Shown: one piece after another, positions 34,373 through 44,690 of the stretch | Position numbering within the stretch: the stretch's first letter is position 1 | Layout of the letters: every line of letters starts with the position of its first letter | Assembly (NCBI RefSeq): GCF_947179165.1 | Contig: NC_077242.1 | Span: forward strand, 47,866,097-47,930,096 | Direction of reading: 5' to 3' | Length of the DNA: 64,000 nucleotides | From: Solanum dulcamara | Taxonomy: Eukaryota; Streptophyta; Magnoliopsida; Solanales; Solanaceae | Notes under the pieces: generated by a model | What the model saw: only the letters and a program-made list of their open reading frames with translations | Databases searched by the model: none | What the model was told of the DNA's origin: nothing | Position numbers and translations under genes: made by a program

Positions 34373-35300
34373 TTATTTAAGTTGAAATCTTATTTTATCT
34401 AGGTTGTTATTACCAAAAGTACTATTTTTCGTATCTATCATAAAATCTAGATTCTTTTGTTTCTCACATGTGAGGTCGCGAGAATCCTTAATATCCATTG
34501 AATCTTCAATATGTTTCTCCCCATGGAGATGAGTTTCAAAAAATAATTGAGATTCAAAAAAGGTAACATCCATTGTGACAATAACCTTCTTAAATATTAT
34601 TTGGTTCATAACACTTGTATCCCTTTTAACTAGGAGCATAGCCAACAAAAACACATTTTTTAGCACGTTGATTAAATTTACTCCTATTATGATCATTAAC
34701 ATGAACAAACACATTATTCCCAAAGACTCTCAAAGATAGATCAGTGATCAATCTAGAAGTAGAGAAGTATGTTTTGAACATAATGAAAGGGGTTTTAAAA
34801 CCTAGAATGCCGGAAAACATCCCATTCATAAGATAAGTGGATGTCAAAAGAGCTTCTCTTCAGAGAAATTTAGGGACTCCGTTAGTGAATATTAAGGCTC
34901 TAGTTACCTTCATAAGATGCCTATTTTTCTCTCAGCTACTCCATTTTGTTGGGATGTATCAGGACATGAACTTTGATGCATTATTTCTTTAGAAGTGAAA
35001 AAGTTGCCTAGTTGGTCATTAAAATACTCTCTCCCATATCATTTCGAAATATTCGAATCTTCTAGTGAAATTGTGTCTCGACCATAACATAAAAAGTCTC
35101 AATCATATGCTTTACTTCACTTTTGTCTTTCAACAGGTACACCCAAGTTAGTCTAGTATGATCATCTATGAAACTTACAGTTGCTATCCTAGAAGGTCTC
35201 CAAACATTGCCATGAATTAACTTAAAAGGTTTTATGGCATGTATTTTTGGGAAGAAAAAATGAACGTCCGTGTTAACCATTTCACAAAATTCATACTAGA
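34373..35300 (-). pseudogene. Copia integrase, disrupted
   Basis: The integrase core reads FIDDHTRLTWVYLLKDKSEV at about 35165-35110 (first catalytic Asp). SCPDTSQQNGVAERKN follows near 34960-34915 (third acidic residue in the ERKN part). Then the region 34847-34626 gives STYLMNGMFSG, and KKCVFVGYAPS at its end, as in copia polyproteins. It is spread over several frames. Confidence 0.75.
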
Positions 35301-35339
35301 AAAATTAATTACTTTTATTCATAAACAACTGAGGTAACA

Positions 35340-36324
35340 AGAGTTTCAAATAATGAAAGCTAGGAGGACCAAGTCTATAATGTCATAACATGAATTTATT
35401 ATTAATTTGAACAGAGTTCAAACAAGTTGAACTAAAATTTGCTGAATTGTCCCCGTTTTCAAGAAGAGACCTTCAAACTCTCTAGCATTGTCAATCATCC
35501 TACCCGAGACCTTGTCCTAAAATATGCATGAAATAGAGTCAAAGATGCATGACAATTAAGATTTTGAGTCAATCTGCTGATGGATAAAATATCATGTGAC
35601 AATTTTTAAACAAAGGACATCAAATCAAAAAAAATAAATCAAAAGATGGGTTAGTTTGACTGTCCCTTTTTCAGCAATTGTTGAGAAGGAACCATCAGTA
35701 ATTTTGACTTTTTTATTTTCTGCTGAAGAAGTGTAAACTGAGAAAAAATAAAAATTTCATATCATGTCATCACTATCCCCTGAATCTATGATCCAAGGAC
35801 TTATACATGTTGAATCTGTACAGAGAAAAATAGATGATACATTAATGGTTTGGATAAAAGAACAAGTGGGAGTAGAAGGATCAAATTTAATGGTTTGGAG
35901 TTAAGGTTGGAGAACTTGGAGGAATTTGTGTAGTAACTCTACTTGTTCCTTAGTGAATGATGGCATTTCTAGCGAAGATCGCAGCCCTATTTCTTCATTG
36001 GTACACTAAAAGGCATGGATGCCATGGTTGTCTGCCTTTTTTTGTTCCAGCTAGGCGGTTTCTAGTGGATATTCCAGCAAGTCTTACTAGTGTGCCGATA
36101 TTGTTTTGCAAAAATCACACCATGAATTCATTGCTGTCTCTCTGTTGGAATTATGTTAATATAACTCTTGGCTTCTATTGATGCTGTTGAGTGAGTCCAC
36201 CTATCTCATTAATCACTAGTGTGATACTTTTGTTATTTTTTAACACCCAAGTCTAATATTTAGCATTTTTTAATTTTGAAAATCCAGCATTGAGTGAGAT
36301 GGGTCCCGTTTTGATACCATGAAA
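35340..36324 (-). pseudogene. Copia protease and residual gag
   Basis: Near 35800 the minus strand reads SPWIIDSGDSDDM, the copia protease active site (D-S-G). 35340-35400 resembles the pre-integrase segment (GPPSFHY). Only about 500 bp separate the protease from the primer site, too little for a full gag, so most of gag is deleted. No CCHC knuckle could be found with confidence. Confidence 0.55.
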
Positions 36325-36559
36325 GTTTTGGTACCAAAATTGTACACTCTTATTCATCCATAGGGATACAAATTTATAGTACAGAAAAATAAACTAACTA
36401 GCAATCAGATTCTTTGATTCTAGGAGATTTGAGAATCAAGAGATGATTTTATTTGATCTAATATTCTAAACTATTTAATATCCTATTAGATATAATTTTA
36501 TCAAATCAATTTAAATCCTACAAAATCATATATGATCACAGTTAGATGTTTATAAATCA

Positions 36560-36904
36560 CCTTAACTAAAAAAACGTAAGACACAAATTGAAACTATAAA
36601 ATAAAGACGGTGCAGCAATATAAATGACGAGAAAAAGAAATGTTAAAGCAAATGCTGCACTTTCCTTTTACTTCATTGTGTCTTACCATTGCAACTTACA
36701 TTGCCTTTTCTAGGCATGAAAAGTGAAGAGTCATTGTAAATTAGTGACATGAATGGAAGACTTACTATTGTAATTGTATATAGATAAAGGGGATGGGCAT
36801 TCATCCACTCTTCTCCTCTATTCACCTTTGACTATTCTCACTAAATAGAGTGGCACGGTGAGTGTTCCACTTCCCTCTTAGGCTTTAATTCACCATCGAA
36901 TCAT
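36560..36904 (+). promoter_or_regulatory. Putative promoter and 5' leader of the F-box gene
   Basis: The 345 bp lie between the copia 5' LTR and the F-box start codon. A TATA-like tatatagata lies at 36777-36786, about 120 bp before the ATG. The in-frame stop taa at 36842-36844 and absence of an ATG between it and 36905 support the chosen start. The copia LTR ends only about 345 bp upstream, so distal promoter elements may be LTR-derived. Confidence 0.45.
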
Positions 36905-37869
36905 ATGATGCAGGAGAAAAGGCAAAGGCAAAGGCAAAGTCGGAGATCGGCATGGGATAATCTACCGAGCACAGCTCTTGTTAATATATTCTCAAAATCC
37001 TCCCTCAAAGACCGCATATACAACATCCCTTTGGTCTGCAAATCCTGGGCTAATACCTCTCGCCACCCTCACTGTTGGGCCTCTTTTTGTGTCTCCCCTC
37101 CGGTTGATGCCTTTGTAAAATCTTCGGCAGCTTTTCTAGGCCCTTTCGATGGTAGACGCAGCAGCGATCCCCAAATTGGCATTCTTGGCCTTCAGTCTCT
37201 CATCATTAAAGCTGGTGGTGGATCCGCCTTGACCTCTCTCTATTTTTTCCCTTTCCTCACTTCTCTTGATGGCCCTCCCAATGACGACGCCCTTCTTTCC
37301 CTCATCGCTCAATCGTAAGCTCTCTCTCAACTAATTGTTCATCCTATTCAACAATTAACAATTAATTTGTATTTTAATAGCTTGTTCTCCAATTATTGCT
37401 GGATTTGCTCAATCCACAAGACTTAAGTCTAATTAATGTCCTGTTATTTTAACATAGCTGCCCCAATTTGAAACACTTATCATTTCATGGATCCTTCAAT
37501 GCCTCTGAAGAAGTTTTATTCCAACTTGTACGGAGCTGTCCCAATCTGGACCTTGTGGACTTTTCTGATTCACCATACTTTAACCCCGCGATTTTACAAG
37601 AGATGGAGATTCACTGTCCTAATATTAGAGGTATTAGACGAAACGGATTTGTGCAACCTCTTCTATCATCAAGCCTCATAAAATGCTTCCCAAGTTTGAA
37701 GATTCTAAACCTTTCTGATTCAAGCATTGGCGACAGAGACTTGCTGACCCTTGTCACTGGTAATTCAAGACTTGAATATTTGGATATTATGCGCTGCCAA
37801 AGCTTGATGCTCTATATGCACATAATTAAGGGAGCTCATCGTCGAATTGCTGAAATTCACTATGACTGA
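36905..37869 (+). CDS. F-box/LRR-repeat protein (2 exons)
   Basis: The exons are 36905-37314 and 37458-37869, joined across a 143-bp intron with gtaagc donor and aacatag acceptor. The spliced frame gives 273 residues. Splicing restores SCPNLKHLSFHG at the join, a textbook LRR start, which supports it strongly. Residues about 15-55 form the F-box (WDNLPSTALVNIF...PLVCKSW). LRR-like units with CPNL/CPNI repeats follow from about 135 to 250. F-box proteins bridge targets to the SKP1-CUL1 ubiquitin ligase, and the LRRs would bind the target, which is unknown. The basic leader QEKRQRQRQSRRS is unusual. It resembles the Arabidopsis F-box/LRR group with short LRR tails. No disruption was seen. Confidence 0.85.
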
Positions 37870-39435
37870 GTCTGCAATTGTGCTGGTAGATACCTAATTT
37901 GCCTCTTATTGCTATTGTACTGCATAATCAGGCTTGAATGTATCAAACAGATTTGTATTCTGCAGATTAACAAACAAGTTGGTGACCATGTACTATTTAC
38001 AGTTGTTTGTTAAAATAGATTGTGGACTTGCAGCTCACACACGTTTTGCAATAGAAAACATGGATGTGAGGAACTGGTTTGGAGTCGAACATGCTGACTG
38101 GCTATAGTATAATGTTTTATTTCAACTCCATCCCCAAGTGTTAGCATTCAAACATGTAGACCTGAAAATCCACTGAAGCCTAGAATTTCAGACTCTGAAA
38201 CCTGCACAAGTATGAGGTTGAAATAAATCATAAGAATATTGAAATAAATTAACCTTGTACATTCTGTCTCTCGTGGGATTTTCTTTCTGTTCAATACCCA
38301 AGCTTTAGGTATTAGTGATTTCTTAGTCTAATGATATCTTGAACCTTTTTAACTGGATTAAATGTTTCTCTCTGATAATTTGGATTTGATAGCGCTCTTG
38401 CACAGGTTGTTTAAGAATAATTAACAATGATTGTTTTTTCAGATAGTTTCTGGGCCGAGAAATTGATCAATTATTTGCTTGTTGACACTTTGTAACTATC
38501 TTGTAGAGTCGTCTCTCGTTCAATACACCACTGGCCTTCCTTCTCATTTCCTCACCTATTCTAATTTAGTCTTGAAACGTGTTTGAATGGTGGTGTCTCT
38601 CATTCCGCTTTAGGCCAGTTGGTGATATTAGTTGGTTGCTAAGACAGGTTCTCCATTTGACAGTTGCTACGAGGCTCAACCATGTTACTGCAGCTATTAG
38701 ATGCATTTGGCAGTTCAGCGTTATACATACTGCGAATTTTTTTATTTCTTTTGCTTTGCCATTGGATGCTGCTTGGCTATCTTTAATCATCTAGAAGCTG
38801 TATACTGAACCTGGCAACCTCAGCATTTCTCAGAAACTATATCAACCTTCACATTAAATGATTATCATTCTCGTTTCTGGCAGAATGAATTAGAAAATCT
38901 TTCATAGCTGGAAACTGGGAAATCTATTCTCTTTAGCAGTTCAGTCTATTCTTATATGGTATTGCCTATTTTACACCATTCATGGTTCATAAAATAGAGT
39001 GCCAGCCAACCTTTAACCTTACAAAAAAAAAAAAAAAACAGTGTGCTAGCCAGTGGCAACCAAAAGAAACCTCTCAAACTATAACAGCCAGTAGTAATTT
39101 ATCTGTTGTAATCTAGACAGCGACAGTTTATGATTACAATATTCACTAAAGTGAAAAGTGCTTCCAGTTACATTACAATGCGACTTTCCAAGTGATCCTG
39201 CAAGAAATGGCAAAACTATCAGCCTATGGGATGTTCTAGTAGGCTTCTCATTTCTGGGCACATCTACTATTGTCTCGTCTTCATCCCAGCCAAAATTTAT
39301 ATCTCAGCTGCTACTTCCAATGTGGTTACCGTCTTGAGACGTGAGGAATCACCTTTATAATTGCACTGGGAATAACGGCTATCAACTGCATACACAAAAA
39401 CACCCGTGTTACAAGTTGAATACACATGAAAACTA
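37870..39435. other. 3' flank of the F-box gene, no further gene seen
   Basis: The stretch probably contains the F-box 3' UTR in its first few hundred bases; no polyadenylation signal could be fixed. An A16 run lies at about 39023-39038. Short reading frames in it lack family features. Confidence 0.4.
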
Positions 39436-39436
39436 G

Positions 39437-39570
39437 TACTCCCTCGGTTTTGATTTATTTGTCCTATACTGATCAGTTTGTTATAGAGTTTTTTACTCTT
39501 CTTCTGTTTGTCATTTACTATTTAACTTAATTTTATTTTTAATTTTACTATTTTTTGGATCCTCATAATA
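39437..39570. mobile_element. Stowaway-like MITE fragment (left end only)
   Basis: The sequence begins tactccctcggttttgattt, the usual Stowaway-type terminus, and continues AT-rich. No matching right terminus with TA was found, so it is a truncated copy or a chance terminus. Confidence 0.4.
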
Positions 39571-39959
39571 ATACATTCAAATATCCTCTGGTGCTTATTG
39601 CTCCAGTGGGTCTTCTTCTTTGAGATTCTCATCCACTTTCCCATCGCTGCGGTGGAGATACGGTGGTGTTGATTGGAAATCTCCGATCAGTCTTACAGCT
39701 CATATCAGAACTGCCGCCGCTACCCCTGTTCTCAATAGTAACCATCGAAAACTAGCTACCATGGTTTCGATCTTTGAGGAGGCACACAGATTGTATACCC
39801 CATTTTGCTGCATTGTGTTATTCATGTCATCCTGAAGTTTCTCCATCTTTGCTTGCATCTCCTATCTATTGTTTAGCAAATTTATCTTTTACATATATAT
39901 TGTTTCATTAGAGAAACATTTTGTAGGTATTTCTCTTTTCTCTTGTTTTCTTATCTTCT

Positions 39960-40217
39960 TTGCAGGGTTACCTTATTGGTGCCTTGAAGGTGTTCGACGA
40001 AATTCCTCAACGAAATACTGCTACATTAAATGCAATCATTTTTGGGTGCTTGGCCCAAGAATTTGTTCAACCCAAGATCTGCTACCCGCACAACTCAAAA
40101 ATCGTTGTGAACATCACCTTGGAAATCAGGTTTATTTCAACTGGAGTTGGTACCTCCGGTTCCCATATCTTTCCCTATTTATTCCTTGCTCATACAATTG
40201 TAGTTACATTTTGCTAA
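39960..40217 (+). pseudogene. PPR-like gene fragment
   Basis: The frame reads GALKVFDEIPQRNTATLNAI, which matches a pentatricopeptide repeat (ALKVFDEMPxRNxVSWNAMI), followed by FGCLAQE. It starts just after a good 3' splice site (ttatcttctttgcag, ending at 39965). Only about one repeat is present and the frame then loses similarity at about 40110. An open segment at 39620-39790 may be an upstream exon but has no recognisable domain. PPR proteins normally have many tandem repeats and act on organellar RNA. This is too short, so a decayed fragment is likely. Confidence 0.45.
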
Positions 40218-40352
40218 CTTTAAACCTTCGAATAATTTATTAGTTCATACACGTTTTCGTGGCTTTGGATAGTGATGGTAGACTAGGGTCATCTTCTCAC
40301 TCAGGGACGGGGACGGGGACGAGGGTTAGGAGGGGTAAGTGGGTTAAAGGAG

Positions 40353-42059
40353 CGTCTAGAATGAGAATAGGCTCTTGGAACATTGAGACGTTGACGGGAA
40401 AATCCATAGAGCTAGTTAAGATCCTAAAGAAGAGGAAGATTAATATAACGTGTGTACAAGAGACCAAATGGGTAGGTTCTAAAGCTAAGGAGGTAGACGG
40501 GTATAAGCTTTGGTTCTCTGGTAGATCGAAGAATAGGAATGTGGTAGGCATTTTAGTAGACAGTAACTTAAGGGATCAGGTGGTGGAGGTTAGGAGATAC
40601 AATGATAGGATAATGTCGATTAAGGTGGTCGTTGAAGGGAACACTTTGAACATTATTAGCGCTTATGCCGCAAGCAGGCTTAAACGAGGAGGATAAGAGG
40701 CGTTTTTGGGAGGATTTGGACGAGTTAGTGGGAGGCATACCGTCTACTGAGAAGCTTTTCGTGGAAGGGGATTTCAATGGGCACATCGGGTCTACTGCGG
40801 GAGGGTATGATGATGTGCATGGAGGCTTCGGCTTCGGGGTCAGAAATGGAGGAGGAGTCTCATTGTTGGATTTTGCAAGAGCTTTTGGGTGGGTGATAGC
40901 CAATTCGAGTTTCCCTAAAAAGGAGGATCACTTGATAACCTTCCGGAGTGCGGTGGCTAAGACCCAAATAGGCATTTTAGTAGACAGTAACTTAAGGGAT
41001 CAGGTGGTGGAGGTTAGGAGATACAATGATAGGATGATGTCGATTAAGGTGGTCGTTGAAGGGAACACTTTGAACATTATTAGCGCTTATGCGCTGCAAG
41101 CAGGCTTAAACGAGGACGATAAGAGGGGTTTTGGGGAGGATTTGGACGAGTTAGTGGGAGGCATACCGTCTACTGAGAAGCTTTTCGTGGAAGGGGATTT
41201 CAATTGGCACATCGGGTCTACTGCGGGAGGGTATGATGATGTGCATGGAGGCTTCGGCTTCGGGGTCAGAAATGGAGGAGGAGTCTCATTGTTGGATTTT
41301 GCAAGAGCTTTTGGGTTGGTGATAGCCAATTCGAGTTTCCCTAAAAAGGAGGATCACTTGATAACCTTCCGGAGTGCGGTGGCTAAGACCCAAATAGACT
41401 TTTTACTCCTTAGGAAGAATGATAAAGGTCTGTGCAAAGACTGTAAGGTCATTCCGATCGACAACCTTACGACCCGACATAAGCTCTTGGTGATGAATTT
41501 AGGGATCAAGATGACGAGGAAGAAGAGAATCGGGGATGACCGACCTAGGATCAGATGGGGGAGTTTGACCACGACTAGCGCCCTGGAGATGGGGGAGAAA
41601 TTGAAGGATATGGGGGCCTGGGATAGTAGTGGGGATGCGAACACTATGTGGGATAGGACGGCTAGTTGTATTAGGGTTGTAGCAAGGGAAGTGTTGGGAG
41701 TCTTGACAGGTAGCCGTGGCCGACACCGAGGGGACTGGTGGTGGAATGGAGAAGTGCAAGGGAAGGTGGAAGCGAAGAAGATAGCGTATGTGAAGCTGAT
41801 AAAAAGCAAAGACGAGGTGGAGAAGTGGACGAATAGGAAACTTTATAAGATAGCGAGGAATGAGGCGAAGTCGGCGGTTTCGACGGCAAAAACGGCAGCT
41901 TTTGAACGCCTTTATGCTGAACTAGAAGAAAAAGGCGTGGATAGGAAATTGTTCAAGCTAGCCAGGATGCGGGAGCGAAGGGCACGCGATGTGGATCAAG
42001 TGAAGTGCATTAAGGACGAACATGGAAAAGTATTGGTAGAAGAGACCCTTATTAAATAG
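40353..42059 (+). pseudogene. RTE LINE endonuclease with internal duplication
   Basis: The frame starts MRIGSWNIETLTGKSIELV, the usual RTE endonuclease start, then CVQETKW (catalytic Glu) near 40460. The segment GILVDSNLRDQVVEVRRYN ... AKTQI occurs twice in tandem. The first copy (40547-40970) carries GDFNGHIG and a 2-nt loss near 40665 that shifts frame. The second (40971-41396) carries GDFNWHIG and is in frame. After it, the DFLLLR segment and a linker continue open to the stop at 42057. The domain would nick target DNA. Confidence 0.8.
40547..41396 (+). repeat. Tandem duplication inside the RTE endonuclease
   Basis: The units 40547-40970 and 40971-41396 are nearly identical. Allowing for the 2-nt loss in unit 1, the unit is 426 bp, i.e. 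142 codons, so the duplication was in frame when it arose. The boundary falls in gacccaaata/ggcatttta. Both copies are still very similar, so it is recent relative to the element. Confidence 0.85.
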
Positions 42060-42086
42060 AGATGGCAGTCGTACTTCCATAAACTC

Positions 42087-43640
42087 TTGAACGAAGAAGG
42101 AGACAGAGAGATTATGTTGGGAGATTTGGAACATACAGGGAGGTGTCGCGTTGGTGAGTGTTGCAGGAGTATTTCGGTCGAAGAGCTTAAGGGTGCTGTG
42201 CGTAGGATGCGCTGGGGAAGAGCGACCGGACCTGACGAGATCCCTGGTGAATTTTGGAAGAGCACGAGCCAGGTAGGTTTGGAGTGGCTGACGATGTTAT
42301 TTAATGTCATCTTTAGGACAACAACGATGCCCGAAGAATGGAGGTCGAGCGTACTAATCCCTCTATACAAAAACAAGGGAGATATCCAGAGTTGCAACAA
42401 CTTTAGGGGTATCAAGCTTCTAAGCCATACTATGAAAGTGTGGGAAAGAGTGGTGGAGATGAGGGCTAGGAGAGGCATGTCTATTTCAGAGAACCAGTTT
42501 GGATTTATGCCGGGACGCTCAACTACTGAAGCTATCCATCTTATGAGGAGACTGGTGGAGTAGTATAGGGAGAGAAAGAGAGACTTGCATATGGTATTCA
42601 TTGATCTAGAAAAGGCTTACGATAAAGTTCCATGAGAAATACTATGGAGATGTTTGGAGGCTAAAGGTGTACCGGCGGCGTACATTAGAGTGATCAAGGA
42701 TATGTATGAGGGCGCCAAAACCAGGGTAAGAACAGTAGGAGGAGACTCAGAGCACTTCCCAGTTGTGATGGGGTTACATCAAGGATCAACTCTTAGTCCG
42801 TTTTTATTTGCCTTGGTAATGGATGTATTGACGCGACAAATTCAAGGTGAGGTGCCATGGTGTATGCTTTTTGCGGACGATATAGTCCTGATCGATGAGA
42901 CTCGTAGCGGAGTTAACGCTAGGCTGGAGGATTGGAGACACACCCTGGAGTCTAAAGGGTTTAAGCTGAGTAGGACCAAGACAGAGTACTTAGAGTGCAA
43001 GTTCAATGAGACACCCCATGAGGTTGGCGCGGAAGTTATGCTTGGTGACCAGGCCATCCAAAAGAAAGGTAGTTTCAAGTACCTGGGGTCTATCATGCAA
43101 GGCAGCGGGGAGATTGACGACGATGTCACACACCGTATTGGGGCAGGGTGGATGAAATGGAGGCTCGCTTCTGGGGTGCTCTGTGACAAGAAGGTGCCAC
43201 CACAACTTAAGGGCAAGTTCTACAAAGTGGTTGTTAGACCGGCTATGTTATATGGGGCGGAGTGTTGGCCAATTAAGGTCTCTCACGTCCAAAAGATGAA
43301 AGTAGCTGAGATGAAAATGTTGAGATGGATGTGTGGGCATACCAGGAGCGACAGGATTAGAAACGAGGCTATTCGGGATAAGGTGGAGTGGCCTCAGTGG
43401 AAGACAAGATGCGGGAAATGCGACTTAGGTGGTTTGGGCATGTGAAGAGGAGAGACACAGATGCCCCAGTGAGGAGGTGTGAGAGGTTGGCCAGGGATGG
43501 CTTCAGAAGAGGTAGGGGTAGGCCGAAGAAATATTGGGGAGAGGTGATTAGACAAGACATGGCGCAGTTACAGCTTACCGAGGACATGACCTTAGATAGG
43601 AGTGTGTGGAGGACCCGCATTCGGGTAGAAGGCTAGTACA
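42087..43640 (+). pseudogene. RTE LINE reverse transcriptase and C-terminal domain
   Basis: Motifs in order: WGRATGPDEIPGEFWK near 42215, LIPLYKNKGDIQSCNNFRGI near 42355, ENQFGFMPGRSTTEAI near 42490, FIDLEKAYDKVP near 42598 (catalytic Asp), [12 protein letters not shown] near 42780, [10 protein letters not shown] at 42867-42896 (FADD intact). The C-terminal part ([19 protein letters not shown] near 43215) is typical of RTE. Stops follow GRSTTEAIHLMRRLVE and DKVP, and the frame shifts near 43390. Confidence 0.85.
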
Positions 43641-44118
43641 TAGTCGCGTTATCCTACCCTATTAGTAGGCGCATTAGCGCACTATAATTTCCTTTGTGGA
43701 GGACTCAGATTAGGATTAAAGGCTAAGTGATTCATCTTTTGCACCATAGTAGTTGTAGTTCTGCTCATTGTTTATTGCCTTTTGATTTCTGCATTGTATT
43801 GCTGTTTATAGTTGTGGCGCCGTTGTACTTTGACTGTCTTATCTATCTTATCTTATTTATTTATTTATTTATTTATTGTAGTTATGCTTCTTTCTTCCCG
43901 TACCACTCTACCACGACTTTCCCTTTTGCTATTCCTGTTTTCATCTTGTTTTCTTTATGTTTGCCCCTATCTGACCTTTTATCTTGTCCTCTCTTAAAGC
44001 CGAGGGTCTTTCGGAAACAGCCACCCTACCTTTCAAGGTGTGGGTTAGGTCTGCGTACACTCTACCCTCCCCAGACCCCACACTATGGGATTATACTGGG
44101 TTTGTTGTTGTTGTTATT

Positions 44119-44300
44119 GACTTGACACAGAGTTCAAAATAAATAAATAAAGAAAAATTTTAAATCTTGTGGTCTAAAATTAAAGACATGTCAAATGTAC
44201 GCAAATTCCCTTTAATCTTGCAATATTAAATATGACATGTGAAAAGATGAAAGTAAAGAGTTGCTAAAAAAAAGAGATTCTTGATCGAACAAATGGAGTA
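44119..44300. mobile_element. Stowaway-like MITE remnant (right part)
   Basis: The sequence gacttgacacagagttc...ttaaatcttgtggtctaaa is the interior of a common solanaceous MITE, ending caaatggagta at about 44300. The left part is missing, as the RTE tail abuts it directly at 44118. Confidence 0.5.
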
Positions 44301-44690
44301 GAAGATTGCACCCAGATAACTGATCCTCATCAATCAATAATTTCCATATTAAGTTCCATAGATCTATTTACCCAAGCAAAGCCAATGCACAAGATGCTAA
44401 AGCGAGGATATCGAAAAGGAGCTTTTTCTGAAAGGAATATGGCTGAAAAACAAAAAGTTTTCAAGTGTTATCTTTATGAGGATAGAAATATTTTGCTATG
44501 GCATAAATATCAGTTCGACATACCAGTAAGAGGACTATATATGAATGGGGAGAGAATGTTAGCTATGGAACTTATGCTTGAAATGCACCCTTGAGCAATT
44601 CCCTAACAGAAGAACAAGAAACATTGTATACTTGTCAGAAAATGTTTCTTTTATTTTTGATTTGAGGCCAGCTTTCTGTACATCCTGGCA
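44301..44690. other. No confident feature; 69-codon reading frame of unknown status
   Basis: An open frame at 44385-44594 (+) starts MHKMLKRGYRKGAFSERNM and has ordinary composition, but matches no family I recognise and has no supporting context. The region lies just past the 3' end of the minus-strand transporter gene, where its missing last exons would be expected; I could not find them. Confidence 0.3.

Larger units (their letters stand above)
28790..36559 (-). mobile_element. Degenerate Ty1/copia element with two later insertions
   Basis: The left (3') LTR is 28790-29026 and the right (5') LTR about 36325-36559, both near 235 bp. A polypurine tract (ccaatttgagggagag on the minus strand) abuts the 3' LTR. 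A Met-tRNA-type primer site (tggtatcaaaac) abuts the 5' LTR at about 36304-36320. The minus-strand domain order is protease remnant, integrase, reverse transcriptase, RNase H, as in copia. gag is almost entirely missing. It is interrupted by a solo LTR (29631-32029) and a hAT-like element (32482-33642). All frames are broken. Confidence 0.85.
40259..44118 (+). mobile_element. RTE-clade LINE, near full length, degenerate
   Basis: This is a non-LTR element with a single long ORF: endonuclease (40350-41400), linker, reverse transcriptase (42170-43000), C-terminal domain (43050-43640), and a 3' UTR ending in the typical ...accctccccagaccccac...gggttt(gtt)n tail at about 44118. In-frame stops fall at 42057-42059, at about 42561 and at about 42633, and a frameshift occurs near 43390. 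The endonuclease is partly duplicated. The second, 5'-truncated copy at 52621-53549 shares the same 3' end. No target duplication could be fixed. Confidence 0.85.

Noticed and set aside
28790..36559. Target duplication of the copia element on the minus strand
   Set aside because: Left flank TTGAA and right flank sequences do not match convincingly; the left flank was duplicated and the right LTR end is uncertain.
42842..43216. Minus-strand frames opposite the RTE reverse transcriptase
   Set aside because: The plus strand carries FADD and the other RT motifs; the antisense frames are shadows.
39437..44300. A single MITE split by the RTE LINE (left end 39437, right end 44300)
   Set aside because: The left end is 800 bp from the RTE start with a PPR-like fragment in between, so the two ends cannot be halves interrupted only by the RTE.
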